64,000 nt of DNA from positions 1,306,676 through 1,370,675 of the forward strand of contig RDEW01000002.1 in the NCBI GenBank assembly GCA_011109175.1, in the 5' to 3' direction. The position numbers and the translations under genes were made by a program. The first letter of the stretch is position 1, and each line of letters starts with the position of its first letter. The DNA is from Dicyema japonicum. Lineage: Eukaryota; Dicyemida; Rhombozoa; Dicyemidae. The notes below the pieces were generated by a model that was not told the DNA's origin, did not search any database, and was given only the letters and a program-made list of their open reading frames with translations. Of the stretch, positions 1 through 14,369 are shown in pieces.

Positions 1-17
1 GGCCTGGATCGCTACTC

Positions 18-1235
18 TTGGGGCGAACCCGGGATCTCGTAGCTTGCATGCTTTCCGGAAACGTTTCCGATTTTGGTCGGAATCTCCTCTTTTCGGCGAA
101 TCTAACGGGCCTTGGAAAGAAAGATGGTGGTATTCGCCCCATTGCAATTGGAAACGTATTTCGACGTTTATCCGCAAAAATGGCTTGTCGTTTTGTTATC
201 TCCCGAATTTCAGCCGAATTTTGTCCTTCGCAGCTTGGTGTCGGAATCAATGGCGGCTGTGAAGCTGGGATCCACGCAGTGAGAGAATTTGCGTCACAAT
301 CAGCTGAATTGAATGTTGAGGACAGAGTTTTATTCAAATTGGACCTCCGGAATGCCTTCAATTCAGTCAGAAGGGACACCGTCCTTGATACCTGTAGGAG
401 GAGGATTCCTCAGATTTATCCCTTTGTATATCTCGCGTATTCGGATCCATCCCCTCTTGTTTTTGGCAGTGGAATTATTTCGTCCGGATCTGGAGTTCAA
501 CAGGGGGACCCACTCGGTCCTCTTCTATTTTCCTTGTCTATCGACCATATTGCCCAGGACCGTTGCACTCCACTGAACGTCTGGTATCTGGACGATTGTA
601 TTCTCGGTGGAAGTCCCGATGATATTCTCTCCAAAGTTGCGTCGATCAGAAGTTTGTGTGGAAAAATCGGTCTGGAATTTAACAATGAAAAGTGCGAAGC
701 AATTAATCTGAATTTGAGTTCCGATTCATTCTACCTTTTTCATAGAAAACTCTGCGAAATCATCCCAGGGGTTAGGGAGACTCATATTGATTCTCTCGAC
801 TTCCTTGGGTGTGGGAATTTGGTAAACCGGGTGAGGGAGTTATTGGAAGGCAAGGTGTCATGTCGCCTTTTTTATGCTAAAGAATTGTCTTTCTCCCAAA
901 CTCCTTTTTATTCTACGGGGATCCCCATGCTACGCGAAAAAGACCTTCTATCGTTAATTGATATGGATATTTGGTCAACGATGGGGTCCATTCTTAATGT
1001 TCGTTTTGATGATTTCGGATGGTTACAGGCCTCACTCCCTGTAGCCTGCGGTGGTTTGGGTCTTTCTCTTCCTTCGGACGTTGCTTTGGGCGCCTATTTA
1101 TCTTCGTTCGGCTCGTCAAGGCGTTTAGTGGATACGGTCCTTCACTCTACTTCCGGACAAAACGTACCGCTGACGCCGTCGGGAGCTTGGGATGAATGGA
1201 TGAATTTGTACCTGAATGCTCCGGAAGTAGAGTGA
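18..1235 (+). CDS. Reverse transcriptase domain of family A element
   Basis: The open frame has no ATG at its left end and continues to the window edge, so it is the 3' part of a longer ORF. Visible RT blocks are 'KKDGGIRPIAIGNVFRRLSA' near residue 34, 'FKLDLRNAFNSV' near 106, 'SGVQQGDPLGPLLFSL' near 155 and the catalytic 'WYLDD' near 188, so the YxDD core is intact. The thumb follows. It copies element RNA at the chromosomal target in target-primed reverse transcription (family knowledge). A stop at 1233-1235 ends the frame just before the conserved region that should lead into the C-terminal domain; other copies read on there ('GAWINALPIGN'). Confidence 0.85.
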   Translation: MGRTRDLVACMLSGNVSDFGRNLLFSANLTGLGKKDGGIRPIAIGNVFRRLSAKMACRFVISRISAEFCPSQLGVGINGGCEAGIHAVREFASQSAELNVEDRVLFKLDLRNAFNSVRRDTVLDTCRRRIPQIYPFVYLAYSDPSPLVFGSGIISSGSGVQQGDPLGPLLFSLSIDHIAQDRCTPLNVWYLDDCILGGSPDDILSKVASIRSLCGKIGLEFNNEKCEAINLNLSSDSFYLFHRKLCEIIPGVRETHIDSLDFLGCGNLVNRVRELLEGKVSCRLFYAKELSFSQTPFYSTGIPMLREKDLLSLIDMDIWSTMGSILNVRFDDFGWLQASLPVACGGLGLSLPSDVALGAYLSSFGSSRRLVDTVLHSTSGQNVPLTPSGAWDEWMNLYLNAPEVE

Positions 1236-1873
1236 AGAAAATGATGGTAAAAAATATCTTACCATCATTTTCTTCAATATTTCTGTTTATTTCAGTATCG
1301 CTTCGTCTTGGTCTTAAATTGTGTGCCGAAAGGAAATGCCGCTGTGGACGTTGGATCGATCCTTTTGGTTATCATCCTTTGTCATGCAAGATGAGTGCGG
1401 GTCGTTTCCCCAGGCACTCCTGTCTTAACATGACATTAAATAATTCCCTTGCCTCTGCTGGACACCATTGCCTATTAGAACCTGCTGATCTTTCCCGAAA
1501 CGATGGAAAACGCCCTGATGGGATGACGACTTTTCCATTCGCCAACGGACGAAACCTGATCTGGGACGCGACGTGTGTTGATACTTATTCCCCGTATAAT
1601 TTGGTTGTTTCTGCTTCAGACCCAGGACATGCTTCGAAGCAGGCCGAGGAACGAAAGAGGAGGAAGTACCAGAGAATTTCGGAGGAGTATCTTTTTGTTC
1701 CATTCGCGGTGGAAACGTCAGGAATCCTTGGCCCCCAAGCAGATGAGTTGGTTCGTAAGATCGGCTCCATGATTCAAGCTGTGACCACGGATCCGCGAGA
1801 GACTGGTTGGTTCCGAAAACGTATCTTGTTGGCTATTATTAGGGGAAATAGCATGGTCATTCAGATGCCTTAA
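1196..1873 (+). CDS. C-terminal Cys/His and PD-(D/E)XK-like endonuclease region of family A element
   Basis: Conserved from about 1294: 'RLGLKLC' and 'CRCGRWIDPFGYHPLSC', then 'NDGKRPDGMT', 'LIWDATCVDT' and 'FAVETSGILG'. The RPD...D spacing and a later VET are what one expects of a restriction-like nuclease, though the fold is inferred. The frame differs from the upstream RT ORF and overlaps it by 40 nt; the overlap is meaningless, because real homology starts only after the inverted repeat. The open frame itself is 225 codons, ends in TAA at 1871-1873 and shows no internal stop, so the domain looks recently functional or recently broken. Confidence 0.7.
   Translation: MDEFVPECSGSRVKKMMVKNILPSFSSIFLFISVSLRLGLKLCAERKCRCGRWIDPFGYHPLSCKMSAGRFPRHSCLNMTLNNSLASAGHHCLLEPADLSRNDGKRPDGMTTFPFANGRNLIWDATCVDTYSPYNLVVSASDPGHASKQAEERKRRKYQRISEEYLFVPFAVETSGILGPQADELVRKIGSMIQAVTTDPRETGWFRKRILLAIIRGNSMVIQMP
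1233..1276. repeat. Perfect 18-bp inverted repeat with 8-nt loop at the family A frame break
   Basis: Arms 1233-1250 and 1259-1276 are exact reverse complements. The hairpin lies exactly where the RT frame stops and the C-terminal domain changes frame, so it looks like part of the lesion (insertion or template-switch) rather than an element signal. Other copies lack it. Confidence 0.85.
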
Positions 1874-3584
1874 TTTAATTTTTACATTTAAAAGTGTTCT
1901 TTAAAAAAAAAGTTGTAAATATTCATCAAAATATAAATATGTGGATTCATTAATTTCTGACTTGCAGATTGAGGGTGCGACAAATAACTTTCATTTAATA
2001 AATGAGTATAACAAAATCACAATATTTTGTAAATTTGTTAAATAAACAGACAAATCCAACAAGATATTGATTTATCAGCATTAATGTATTACAACTTATA
2101 TTTTAATAATCAGTCACCAAATGGGAATCACTTAGCTACTGAAGTACTCTGAAATTACAAATAAATTAAATTATTCCAAAAACCGGGGGGTAATTCCTTG
2201 ATCCTGACGCGTTCCAGCAGAACCCTCACTCAAGCACAGTGATTCAGGAGATGAGGTCGATTTCAAAACTCGTCACCAGGGAGCGGAATTGTCTATCAAA
2301 TAATTTCCAAATAAAAAATAAATTAATATTTGCTAGTAGTATACAGAAAACAACATAATATTAATTTGGTACTAATTCAACATTATTTAGTTAAATTTGG
2401 TTAATCTACTTTCTTGAACTCAAATTATAAATAATTATTTACTTCACTACTTAATCACTATATTAACACAAGTTTTATATATGAACAATCAACTAAAGAT
2501 TTATAATTCTACAAATATAAATCAATTTTATGCTAAACAAGATTTGAATGCGGATCCAAGACTTTTTTGTATAGAACTTCGGGTATAGGACGTCTCCAGA
2601 GTCCATTACATCGACAATGCTTGTGAGAAGGAAAAATTCTCTCGCCGGGGATGCGTTCACTGATGCTGCAACGTATCAGGATTGTGTTATTAGTTAGTGT
2701 GGATATACCATAATCTTTGGAATTTTTAATTTCTGTCTTGTTACTGGAAGATGCTAAGGGAGTGGCACTTAGCACACACATGTAATTATGATTTGCAGAC
2801 TAAACGAGATTCGAACCCGATTCCTACGAACATTTAAGACCTAATCAATACTCACGAGAAGAAAGACTTTAATTCATCATGAAACTAATTAGACATTTTA
2901 TAAAAAGTGAATAAAATGGTAGGTCAATTAAAAACGTGATTATTGATTAACCTTTTGTCTATTATATATCTTTTTGAATATTGAGTAATATTGCAAAAAA
3001 TATCACGATGAATAAGATTGTCTTCAATATACTTTGATGGTACTGAAAATATGACTTTCTGACAAATCAAAGATAAATCTGTCAATATGGTAAATGTCAG
3101 TAAATATTCCAAAGTAATAAAATAAAAACCCACGCAATAACTGTAAGTGTTTGTAATAATTTTAGTTTAGTGAAAAGTGTCATTAATCAAATTGAATTTA
3201 TTTTAACTTTAATCAATAAAATGCCGCTGTGAAGAAAACAATAATAAAGTGCAAGGATTAAATTTAATGGTGACTGACTGCTTGGAGACCGAATATAAAA
3301 TGTCTGGACATGTTATATTCCCCCTTTATAACCAAAAATCCGGCAAGGAATGGGAAAATGGTGATCGTGATAATAAATCCTAAATTGACAATCAGATTAT
3401 TTTATAATCTGGAGGAATGTGAAGAACCATCAAAGACAACTTAAATCAGGCGTTATGATCAGATTGAAGATGTCTGTAGTCTGACAGAATAAATGTAGAT
3501 GACATTATTAAAATTTAATGGCAAATTATGTTGGTTTTTTACGTTTTATAATAATATAAATATAAATTAGCGTAGAATTATTGA
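1874..3584. other. AT-rich gene-free stretch
   Basis: No convincing coding sequence. It holds a T/A-rich tail of the family A element, a shared repeat at 2170-2300, and the presumed 5' flank of the p53-like gene. A tRNA-like B-box motif around 2800-2820 does not fold into a full tRNA. Confidence 0.6.
2170..2300 (+). repeat. Interspersed repeat of unknown class, copy 1
   Basis: Shares a block of about 40 nt (core 'CCTGACGCGTT' then 'AGAACCCTCAC') and a second block ('CCAGGGAGCG') with 28570-28740. Between the blocks the two copies differ, but each can form a short stem (here GATGAG with CTCGTC). Could be an untranslated end of a mobile element or a structured RNA; no family recognised. Confidence 0.6.
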
Positions 3585-4617
3585 ATGAATTACAACAGAA
3601 TTAAATCCCCCTTTAATAAGTATGAATCTCCATATATAGTATATTTTATAATTATTTTAGTCACATAATATATCACCAGACCAAGTCTATACAAACTCGT
3701 ATATTGTATATGATCCTTATGATGGACACGTTTGTCCTGATATTCCACCAACGTTATTAATATTTATATATTTAAGTAATTCATATCCTGGAATTTATGA
3801 TTTTCGTATTTCTCCCTCTCAGCCAGAAAAGGAGACAAAATGTATAAACTGGACAGTTTAGATTGTTTATTAAATTATAAGTATTCCTCTCTTCTTCACA
3901 AAATATACGTCCGTCCATTTTCTCAATGTCCTATCCGATTTCGTTGTTTTAATAAACCACCACAAGGATATTACATTCGTGCCATGCCAGTTTATATGAA
4001 ACCTGAGCATGTGAAGGATGTAGTAAAAAGATGTCCAAATCATGCGTCGAATGATAAAAGTATATTATTAATGAGAGGAATAGATTCACCATTGAGTGAA
4101 CATCTTGTTCATTGTAGTGATACCAATGCTTTTTATATGAATGATTCTAACAGATTAAGTGTTATTGTCCCTTTCTCAGAACTTCAACGTATTTTATTAT
4201 TTTACATTAGCTGGCTGTGAATGGCTTACTTTCCTCTACAAATTTATGTGTTATGGATCATGCACTGGTGGACTCAATCGCAGACCAATCAATCTTGTAT
4301 TTACTTTAGAAGATAGGTTATTACAAAATTTATTTTAGTTTTTCTGTTGTCTGTGGGAGACAGGTCGTTGAAGTAAGGATATGTGCATGTCCTGGAAGAG
4401 ATCGTCGTTCAGATGAAGCATCAGCACATAAACGATTAAATAAAGACATTCATCCTAATCCCAAACATTTTAAGAAATCAGAAGAAAGTGATGAATATAA
4501 TCTTATTGTTTATAATAATTATTATATTTTCAGATTAAAGGAAAGGATAATTTTCACTTATTGAAGACCATTAGAGACCATTTATATTTAATATCCAATA
4601 AAAATGAACAACTCTAG
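3585..4617 (+). CDS. p53/p63/p73-family transcription factor, 296 aa
   Basis: Seven exons, with introns 3639-3660, 3753-3776, 3856-3881, 4189-4210, 4317-4338 and 4508-4533 (22-26 nt, all GT-AG). Splicing leaves 891 nt, exactly 297 codons. The DNA-binding core is unmistakable: 'NSYPGIYDF', '[13 protein letters not shown]', 'VVKRCPNH', '[15 protein letters not shown]' and '[16 protein letters not shown]'. The four zinc ligands (C and H of RCPNH, two C of MCYGSC) and the DNA-contact arginines equivalent to human R248 and R273 are present. After the last intron, '[20 protein letters not shown]' matches the tetramerisation helix. The N-terminus before the core is only about 55 residues with no obvious activation domain, and there is no SAM domain. 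Start ATG chosen because it opens the only frame that joins exon 1 in phase. It presumably binds DNA as a tetramer in the nucleus; its role here is unknown. Confidence 0.93.
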
Positions 4618-5072
4618 TCGGTCAATTTCATAAATAATATTTTCTTTTTAATAAATTTTGTCATTCATTTTATTCTCCATAACGACAGACAGTTTTATTC
4701 GTGCGGAAAATAAGTCCCAAACATAAATTGATTTATGGGAAATAATTACTGTCATTATAATTGGGCTTATTTTTTAAACTTTGAAGTTATAATTTTATTT
4801 TTAACAAAAGATTTTGTTAGCCCACGATGCCTTTCATATACATAGGAAACTGTGTTAGTGTGCCGCACAAGAATAAATAATAGACTGTTTTAAATGTATA
4901 AACTAACAATAAAAGATAATGGACAATATTTAATCCAATAATTAAAACCTTTAAATTATCTATAATTTTATTATATAATTAAAAAACCAAATCAATATAA
5001 CAGATTTCCCAACATTGATTATTGTTAGTAAATGGTAGTGTTATATAAAAAGTTAACAAATATATAGAGTTA
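4618..5072. other. Intergenic spacer between p53-like gene and kinesin
   Basis: 455 bp of AT-rich sequence with AATAAA-like signals just after the p53-like stop and no coding signal. Presumably contains the 3' end of one gene and the promoter of the next; no specific element seen. Confidence 0.6.
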
Positions 5073-8000
5073 ATGGAAGAGGACAGCAATATAAAAGTGT
5101 TTTGTCGATTCCGTCCCCTGAATGGTTCAGAAATAAACTCAAATGAGGAGTTTATACCAAAATTTAGTGGGGAGAATGTAGTAAAGATGGGAGTTCATAT
5201 GAATATGTAATAATAGGGGAAAGTATTTATGTTTGACAAAGTATTTGGTCCAGAAATAGGACAAGAGGAAGTATACGAGGAGACAGTCCGTCGAATAGTG
5301 ACAGGTTAGTTTGTAATTGATTGTAGATGTCCTTGATGGATACAACGGCACAGTACTTGCGTATGGACAGACTTCTAGTGGGAAGACTCATACAATGGAG
5401 GTTGGTTATGTGAAGAATGCAGGGAGTACTGGATGATGGAAACCTTCAAGGAATTATTCCTAGGATTGTGAATGACATATTTGAGCATATCTACCAAATG
5501 GAGGAACATTTAGTACTTCACATAAAAGTGTCCTACTTTGAAATATACATGGAAAAGATAAGGGATTTGTTGGATGGTTATTGACTTTGTTGTATTTTAG
5601 TTAATAAACATAATTTGGTTATTCATGAGGACAGACAGAGAGTTCCTTCAGTAAAGGTTACTCTTGGGTAATAAGTAAGGGAATAACTGAGAGATTTGTT
5701 CTGTCCTTTGATGATATAATGGATGTTCTCCATACAGGCAAGGCTAACAGACACGTGGCTGTAACTAGTATTTGTAATATAAATAAACAGATATGAATGA
5801 ACATAGTTCTCGAAGTCATTCTGTTTTGCTAGTAACCATTCTACAGGAAAATACATTAAATGATAAAAAACTTACTGGACGACTTTACTTGGTTGATTTA
5901 GCTGGGAGTGAAAAGGTACTCTTTATATTTATTCTATAGGTTAGTAAGACTGGGGCTGAAGGACTTGTACTTGATGAAGCCAAGACCATTAATAAATCAC
6001 TTTCTGCTCTTGGAAATGTAATTTCATCCCTAACAGAGGAATCACGCACTCATATTCCTTATAGGGACAGTAAACTAACACGAATACTACAGGAATCCTT
6101 GGGAGGTAATGCTCGGACTACTATCATAATATGTTGTTCCCCTGCCAGAGTTAATGAGTCTGAAAGTCGATCTACTCTTATGTTTGGACAAAGGTAATCT
6201 TTTATTTGTATTAAAGGGCCAAAACCATTAAAAACAAGGCTATAGTAAATGAGGAGGTGAGTGCTGAGGAATGGAAGAGAAGGTGTCTTTCTGAGAGAGC
6301 CAAACGATTGGAAATAGTAGGACTCCTTGAAAGAGCCGAAGCAGAACTGAAAGTATGGAGGTCGGGTTGTTGTTTGTATAATGTGAAGGAGGACATGTTG
6401 TTGTGGATCAACAATTTAATATTGAAAGAAAGCCTTCCCTTGCTGACAATACATCCAGTCAGAGTTCCCTCAGCGATGACAAGAGACTGTTGGAAGAACG
6501 AGTTTATGTGAAATAATAAATTAAGGATGAGGAAATTGGGCAACTATCACAGACTGTAGCACAAATGGGACAACAGTTGAATGATCTTAATAAAATTTTG
6601 GCTGAATCTGTCTCTAAAATTGAGTTTGATTCATTACTGAGGGAACATCAGTTGGCTAAGGAAGAGGTTTTTTTTTTTTTAGAAAATTGGGTTGTATTTG
6701 CAGATTAAATCAATTACTGCAAAGCTTTGGAAGAAATGGGTGAAAGCTTTGACGTAAAACTGGAGGATATTGAGGGAAAATGTGCCGAGAATGCTAATTT
6801 AAAGACAGAATTGAAGAATAAATTAGTAATTATGTTATATAATCTTAGAATATTATAGAAACTAAACAAAGGGAAATTGTAGAATCTGCATTGGTCATTG
6901 ATACCTTAAGGGGTGAGTTAGACAAAATAACACTTACTATTACTGAGTTTGAGGGTTGTCTCAATGATAATGTTATTTATATTATTACTTTAGGATTGTC
7001 TACAAAGTCGTCTCGATGCTATAATAGATTCTGTTAAATCACTCTCTCAAACAAAAACACAACTTTATGAAACAAAAAATAATTTAGCAGAAGTACGTGA
7101 ATGTTTAGAGAAGAAGAGACAATATGTGAGAGAGGCTTGATTTTGAGAGTAATTAATAGATGGAGGACAAAATAGTGACAGTTCATGATGAATTACGTGA
7201 TAGGGACAGAATTTGTGATGAATTGAAATATCAGATTTATTTATGTGAAGAAAAAATAACACAATTGAATGGTTTATGGGAAATCTTATTTTTAGAACAA
7301 AGGGAGTCACATAATGAACAACAAATGAAGACTGTACTGGAGGAACAAATTGAGAGATGCAGACTCCATCACCAAACACAACTGAGTGAAATGAGGGAAG
7401 TCATTAATGATAGGGATTCTAAACTTGAAATATCTTTGATGTATAGATTACTGCCTATATAAACAGAGAAAGAAATAATTTAATAGAGGAGTTGGGGGAT
7501 TTGAAGTCACGTCTTGAATTTTTGCAGTGCTCTAATGAATCACTTGAGACGGAATTGAGTAAATTAAAGGAGGAAAATAAACAGATATTAAATTCAAAGG
7601 ATCAACTACATCAATTGGAGGCAAAAGTGGTGAGTTTGTGTTAGTAATTGATAGGCATTGGAATTAAGACAATTATCAGTGTGTAGAACAGGCTTTATGA
7701 CTCACTTTACTGATTATTTGAATGTTAATGTTATACTTATTATAGGGGAATAATTCTGTAAATGATACAAGAATTTCATATTTGGAGACAGCAGTGAAGG
7801 AATTGAATGAAACTAATCGTCAATTAGTGAAGGACAATACATCTTTGAGATGTGATAGATCAAAGTTGAAAGCTCAACTGAAAATGGCAAATGACAGATT
7901 AGTGTTTATTGAGAGAAAGTGTATGGACATAAAGGAGGCTGCAGACAGAGATCTAACAAAATACGAAGAAGAGATCAAAAAATTAAGGGATTCAATATTT

Positions 8001-8123
8001 AGAGGAGTGCGTAGAGCACCTCAAATATGTTATTATTGTTACTAATTAATAGTACGTCCAATTCGTAATGATAAGGGAGGGACATTTGGTGGATTTGTTA
8101 GACCAGTAAAAAAATATTTATAA
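5073..8123 (+). CDS. KIF5: Kinesin-1 heavy chain (KIF5 type)
   Basis: Plus-end microtubule motor. The motor domain shows the P-loop '[14 protein letters not shown]', switch I 'NEHSSRSHS', switch II '[17 protein letters not shown]' and the neck-linker junction 'FGQRAKTIKN', all conventional-kinesin signatures. A coiled-coil stalk follows, then '[20 protein letters not shown]' and a tail '[14 protein letters not shown]' that matches the autoinhibitory QIAKPIR element with LR in place of AK. I count 19 GT-AG introns, 17 of them 22-26 nt; one is 37 nt (6667-6703, T-rich) and one 34 nt (7126-7159). Spliced length is 2582 nt, one short of a multiple of three. The missing base maps to about 6720, where the frame leading into '[10 protein letters not shown]' is off by one; this is either an assembly error or a real lesion. 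About 860 aa, shorter than the usual 960-975. Confidence 0.95.
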
Positions 8124-8261
8124 TGACTATATTTGAAATAAACCAATTTATTAATAGAAAAGTGAACAGAATATTACATTATTTATATTAAAGAATTATA
8201 AAATTTTTCCAATTCAAATGAAGGTACTGACGTGAATAAAGACACAAATGTCCAATAATTA

Positions 8262-12192
<3,931 letters not shown>

Positions 12193-12600
12193 CTATTCTT
12201 AACAATACAACATGATACCTTTCCTTTTTATTTAATATTTTAATTTTAATTTTATTATTAAAATATTTTTAATTTATACATTTTTTCAGAATATTGTCTA
12301 AAACACTTTTATAACAATATTATGAGTATGCTGACATATAAGCCATCACACTAAGTCATTTCGTTCAAAACATAAAATTTAATATGTTGATATTTACCTA
12401 CATTAAGCACATGTGGGGTTATACTGCGTCAATAGTAAATCTAAATTCCTTAATTAACGATAGGATCCATCTTAAAGATTAAATTTGTTGTTTCAAATCT
12501 AACAAATACTAAATTATTATAATTACTTTGCATTAATTAACTTAATTTATAAGATAAACTCGAGTAATGAGTATTATTTTTGATATTTTATTCTCTTTAA
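12193..12600. other. Upstream flank of CHD1
   Basis: About 400 bp of AT-rich sequence between the CHD1 start and the first LINE fragment. No ORF or recognisable motif. Confidence 0.5.
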
Positions 12601-13190
12601 ATAACAATCCGTTACTCTGAAATTCCTCTTTTAAATTTCCTCGATCTTCCTCATTTTTTTACAACATATGGACAGTCCCACGCATATGAGAAACATGACT
12701 CGATGTACTGTCGGTGCATGTTCATCAGGACCGGGTGAGTACCACTCTTCAATATTCTCGATAAACTTTTCACATTTTACAAGAATATTTTCTACGTGTG
12801 GTGATAGACAAGGATGCATATATCAAGTGTTTATTTAACTTCAGATCCTTTGAAATCTGTTGAAAGGGATGTCGATCTTATTTAACTTCAAGGAAACTGT
12901 CTTCCTTCCCAATCTTTTGTCCATGGTAAAAAGGGGTGCAATCACTTTTCTACATTCACTATGAGCCGGTTCTCTATTATCCATGGATTGAGTCGGTCCA
13001 GGTTTATTACTATTCTTTCCATGGTTTTCTGAATGTCCCGATTTCGCAAAGCCAAAACAATATCCTCCGCATAAGAGAGTGAACATTATTTTCGGATTCC
13101 AGAGTTGGAGATCGGCCAGAAAAATGTTAAATAGAGTAGGGGATTTTTGAAAAGTTTACCTTTTTTTGAGCCCCTGATAATACCATAAGA
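12600..13190 (-). mobile_element. LINE B (jockey-like) RT fragment
   Basis: Broken frames encode 'DKRLGRKTVSLKLNKIDIPF' and a YAED version of the RT active site. They match the intact stretch at 39448-40098 ('DKKLGRKTVTLKLNKVGILF'). Several frameshifts and stops; 5'- and 3'-truncated. Confidence 0.75.
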
Positions 13191-13234
13191 CAGTAGACGG
13201 AGTCAATACTAAACTTCTAGTTCGATGAACTAGG

Positions 13235-13930
13235 ATGGAAAATATGCAAGCTGCTTGTGAGAACAGGGGTATTTGGCTAAGGTCCATCATGGAAGCTGTC
13301 CCATTCGCTTACCATTCATCGCTTGCGAACAGTAGTCGCTTGGTCCAAAGAATCCTACGTAACGCAACTGGACTTACCTTGGCCGCACAGATGTCAGTTT
13401 GTATGTTGTGGAGGGAGACGGGCATGGAATTCCCGATCAATATTATTAGCCAGGGAAGCTTTGGCTCTATTGTAAGTACAAGGACGCTGGAAAGGCGAAA
13501 GAAAGGAGTTAACCAACACTGGGTTGCATGTATCATTTCGGAAATTGAACCTCCTTTTAAGCCCTACCGTGATTGTGTCTCGGAAGACTCCTTGACGAGA
13601 ATTATCTGAGGATCAGAGTGGCACTGCGACTCGGATTCGATGTCGACACCAAATATCTACATCTTCTGTCTTGCCGCTTCGTTCCACACAGCGTTGTTCT
13701 ATTGGTCCTCAGAGCCGCGGGAATTCGGACTGGGACCCCTAGATTTGGACAGAGGCGATGAGAAGAGGCCAGATGGGATGTAATTATTTCCATACTCCCA
13801 CGGTAAATTACTTTTTTGGACGCCACATGTGTGGACATGTTTTCTGTTTCCAGGTTGCTGACAGCCAAACACTCACTTGAGATGCGGCAGAAAAATTTGA
13901 AAGTTCGAATTACTCAGGGAAAACAACCAT
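13235..13930 (+). mobile_element. Decayed family A 3' fragment
   Basis: Scattered over frames: 'AYHSSLANSS' (compare 'AYQSSLDSNQ' at the right end of the window), 'ALRLGFDVD', 'DRGDEKRPDGM' and 'DATCVDMFSVSRLL'. At least three frameshifts. Just after it, 13930-14000 holds a short imperfect duplication around 'CATCCTATTGTGATGG'. 14000-14370 has no further recognisable content. Confidence 0.7.
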
Positions 13931-14369
13931 TTCATCCTTATTGTGATGGAAACTTCTTTTTTTTCTTTTTTTCATCCTATTGTGATGGAGACTTCCGGGG
14001 TCGTGGGAAAGATGACAAACTCATTTCTCTCCAATATCAGATGAAGGCTTGCTTTGAGGAGATGAGAACCCTGAGAAGGACTTTGGCTGAGGCAGAGGCT
14101 CAAAATAGCAGTAATCAGAGAAAACGCCTTGCAATTCTGGCCTCTTAACTGAAAAAAGACTTTAGTTATTCATTTATTTAGAACCTCGCGATCACCGAGA
14201 AAGAAAGACAGAAAAAAATCAGACAGTTAGGTAATCCCAGTTCCCGCAATCAAACAAGCCACCCAACGTCTGTGGTTTCCCATTGTTCCCACTAACGTGC
14301 GAAAGTACCTTCTCTCTTCACTGCATAGGAATCCGATTGGGAAGGGGAACTTCCTAACCAATTGACTTT

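Larger units (their letters stand above)
1..1873 (+). mobile_element. Family A retroelement: RT plus PD-(D/E)XK-like C-terminus, copy 1 (truncated by window edge)
   Basis: Most complete copy of a retroelement family seen at least seven times here (1-1873 +, 13235-13930 +, 21430-21737 +, 29571-30470 -, 35385-36600 -, 41195-41545 +, 62985-64000 -). A reverse transcriptase is followed by a Cys/His-rich stretch and a domain with an R-P-D-G ... W-D-A-T-C-V-D-T pattern, which I read as a restriction-like endonuclease core. It resembles non-LTR elements with a C-terminal restriction-like endonuclease; the clade is not certain. The 5' part runs off the window. The copy is broken in the middle by a frame change and a perfect inverted repeat at 1233-1276. 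Confidence 0.8.

Noticed and set aside
1233-1276. Hairpin as transcription terminator or 69-nt intron border
   Set aside because: The organism is eukaryotic, other copies lack it, and GT-AG removal in this interval does not rejoin the two reading frames.
2533-2781. 82-codon minus-strand ORF
   Set aside because: No domain, no host-like splice context and no second copy; not reported as a gene.
2790-2865. tRNA-like T-arm motif on the minus strand
   Set aside because: A GGTTCGAATC-type box is present, but no matching acceptor stem, D arm or sensible anticodon arm could be paired.
3840-4220. Start of the p53-like gene at the ATG at 3840
   Set aside because: That ATG lies at the end of an upstream exon in another frame and next to a 26-nt intron; the homologous residues before it are in exons starting at 3585.
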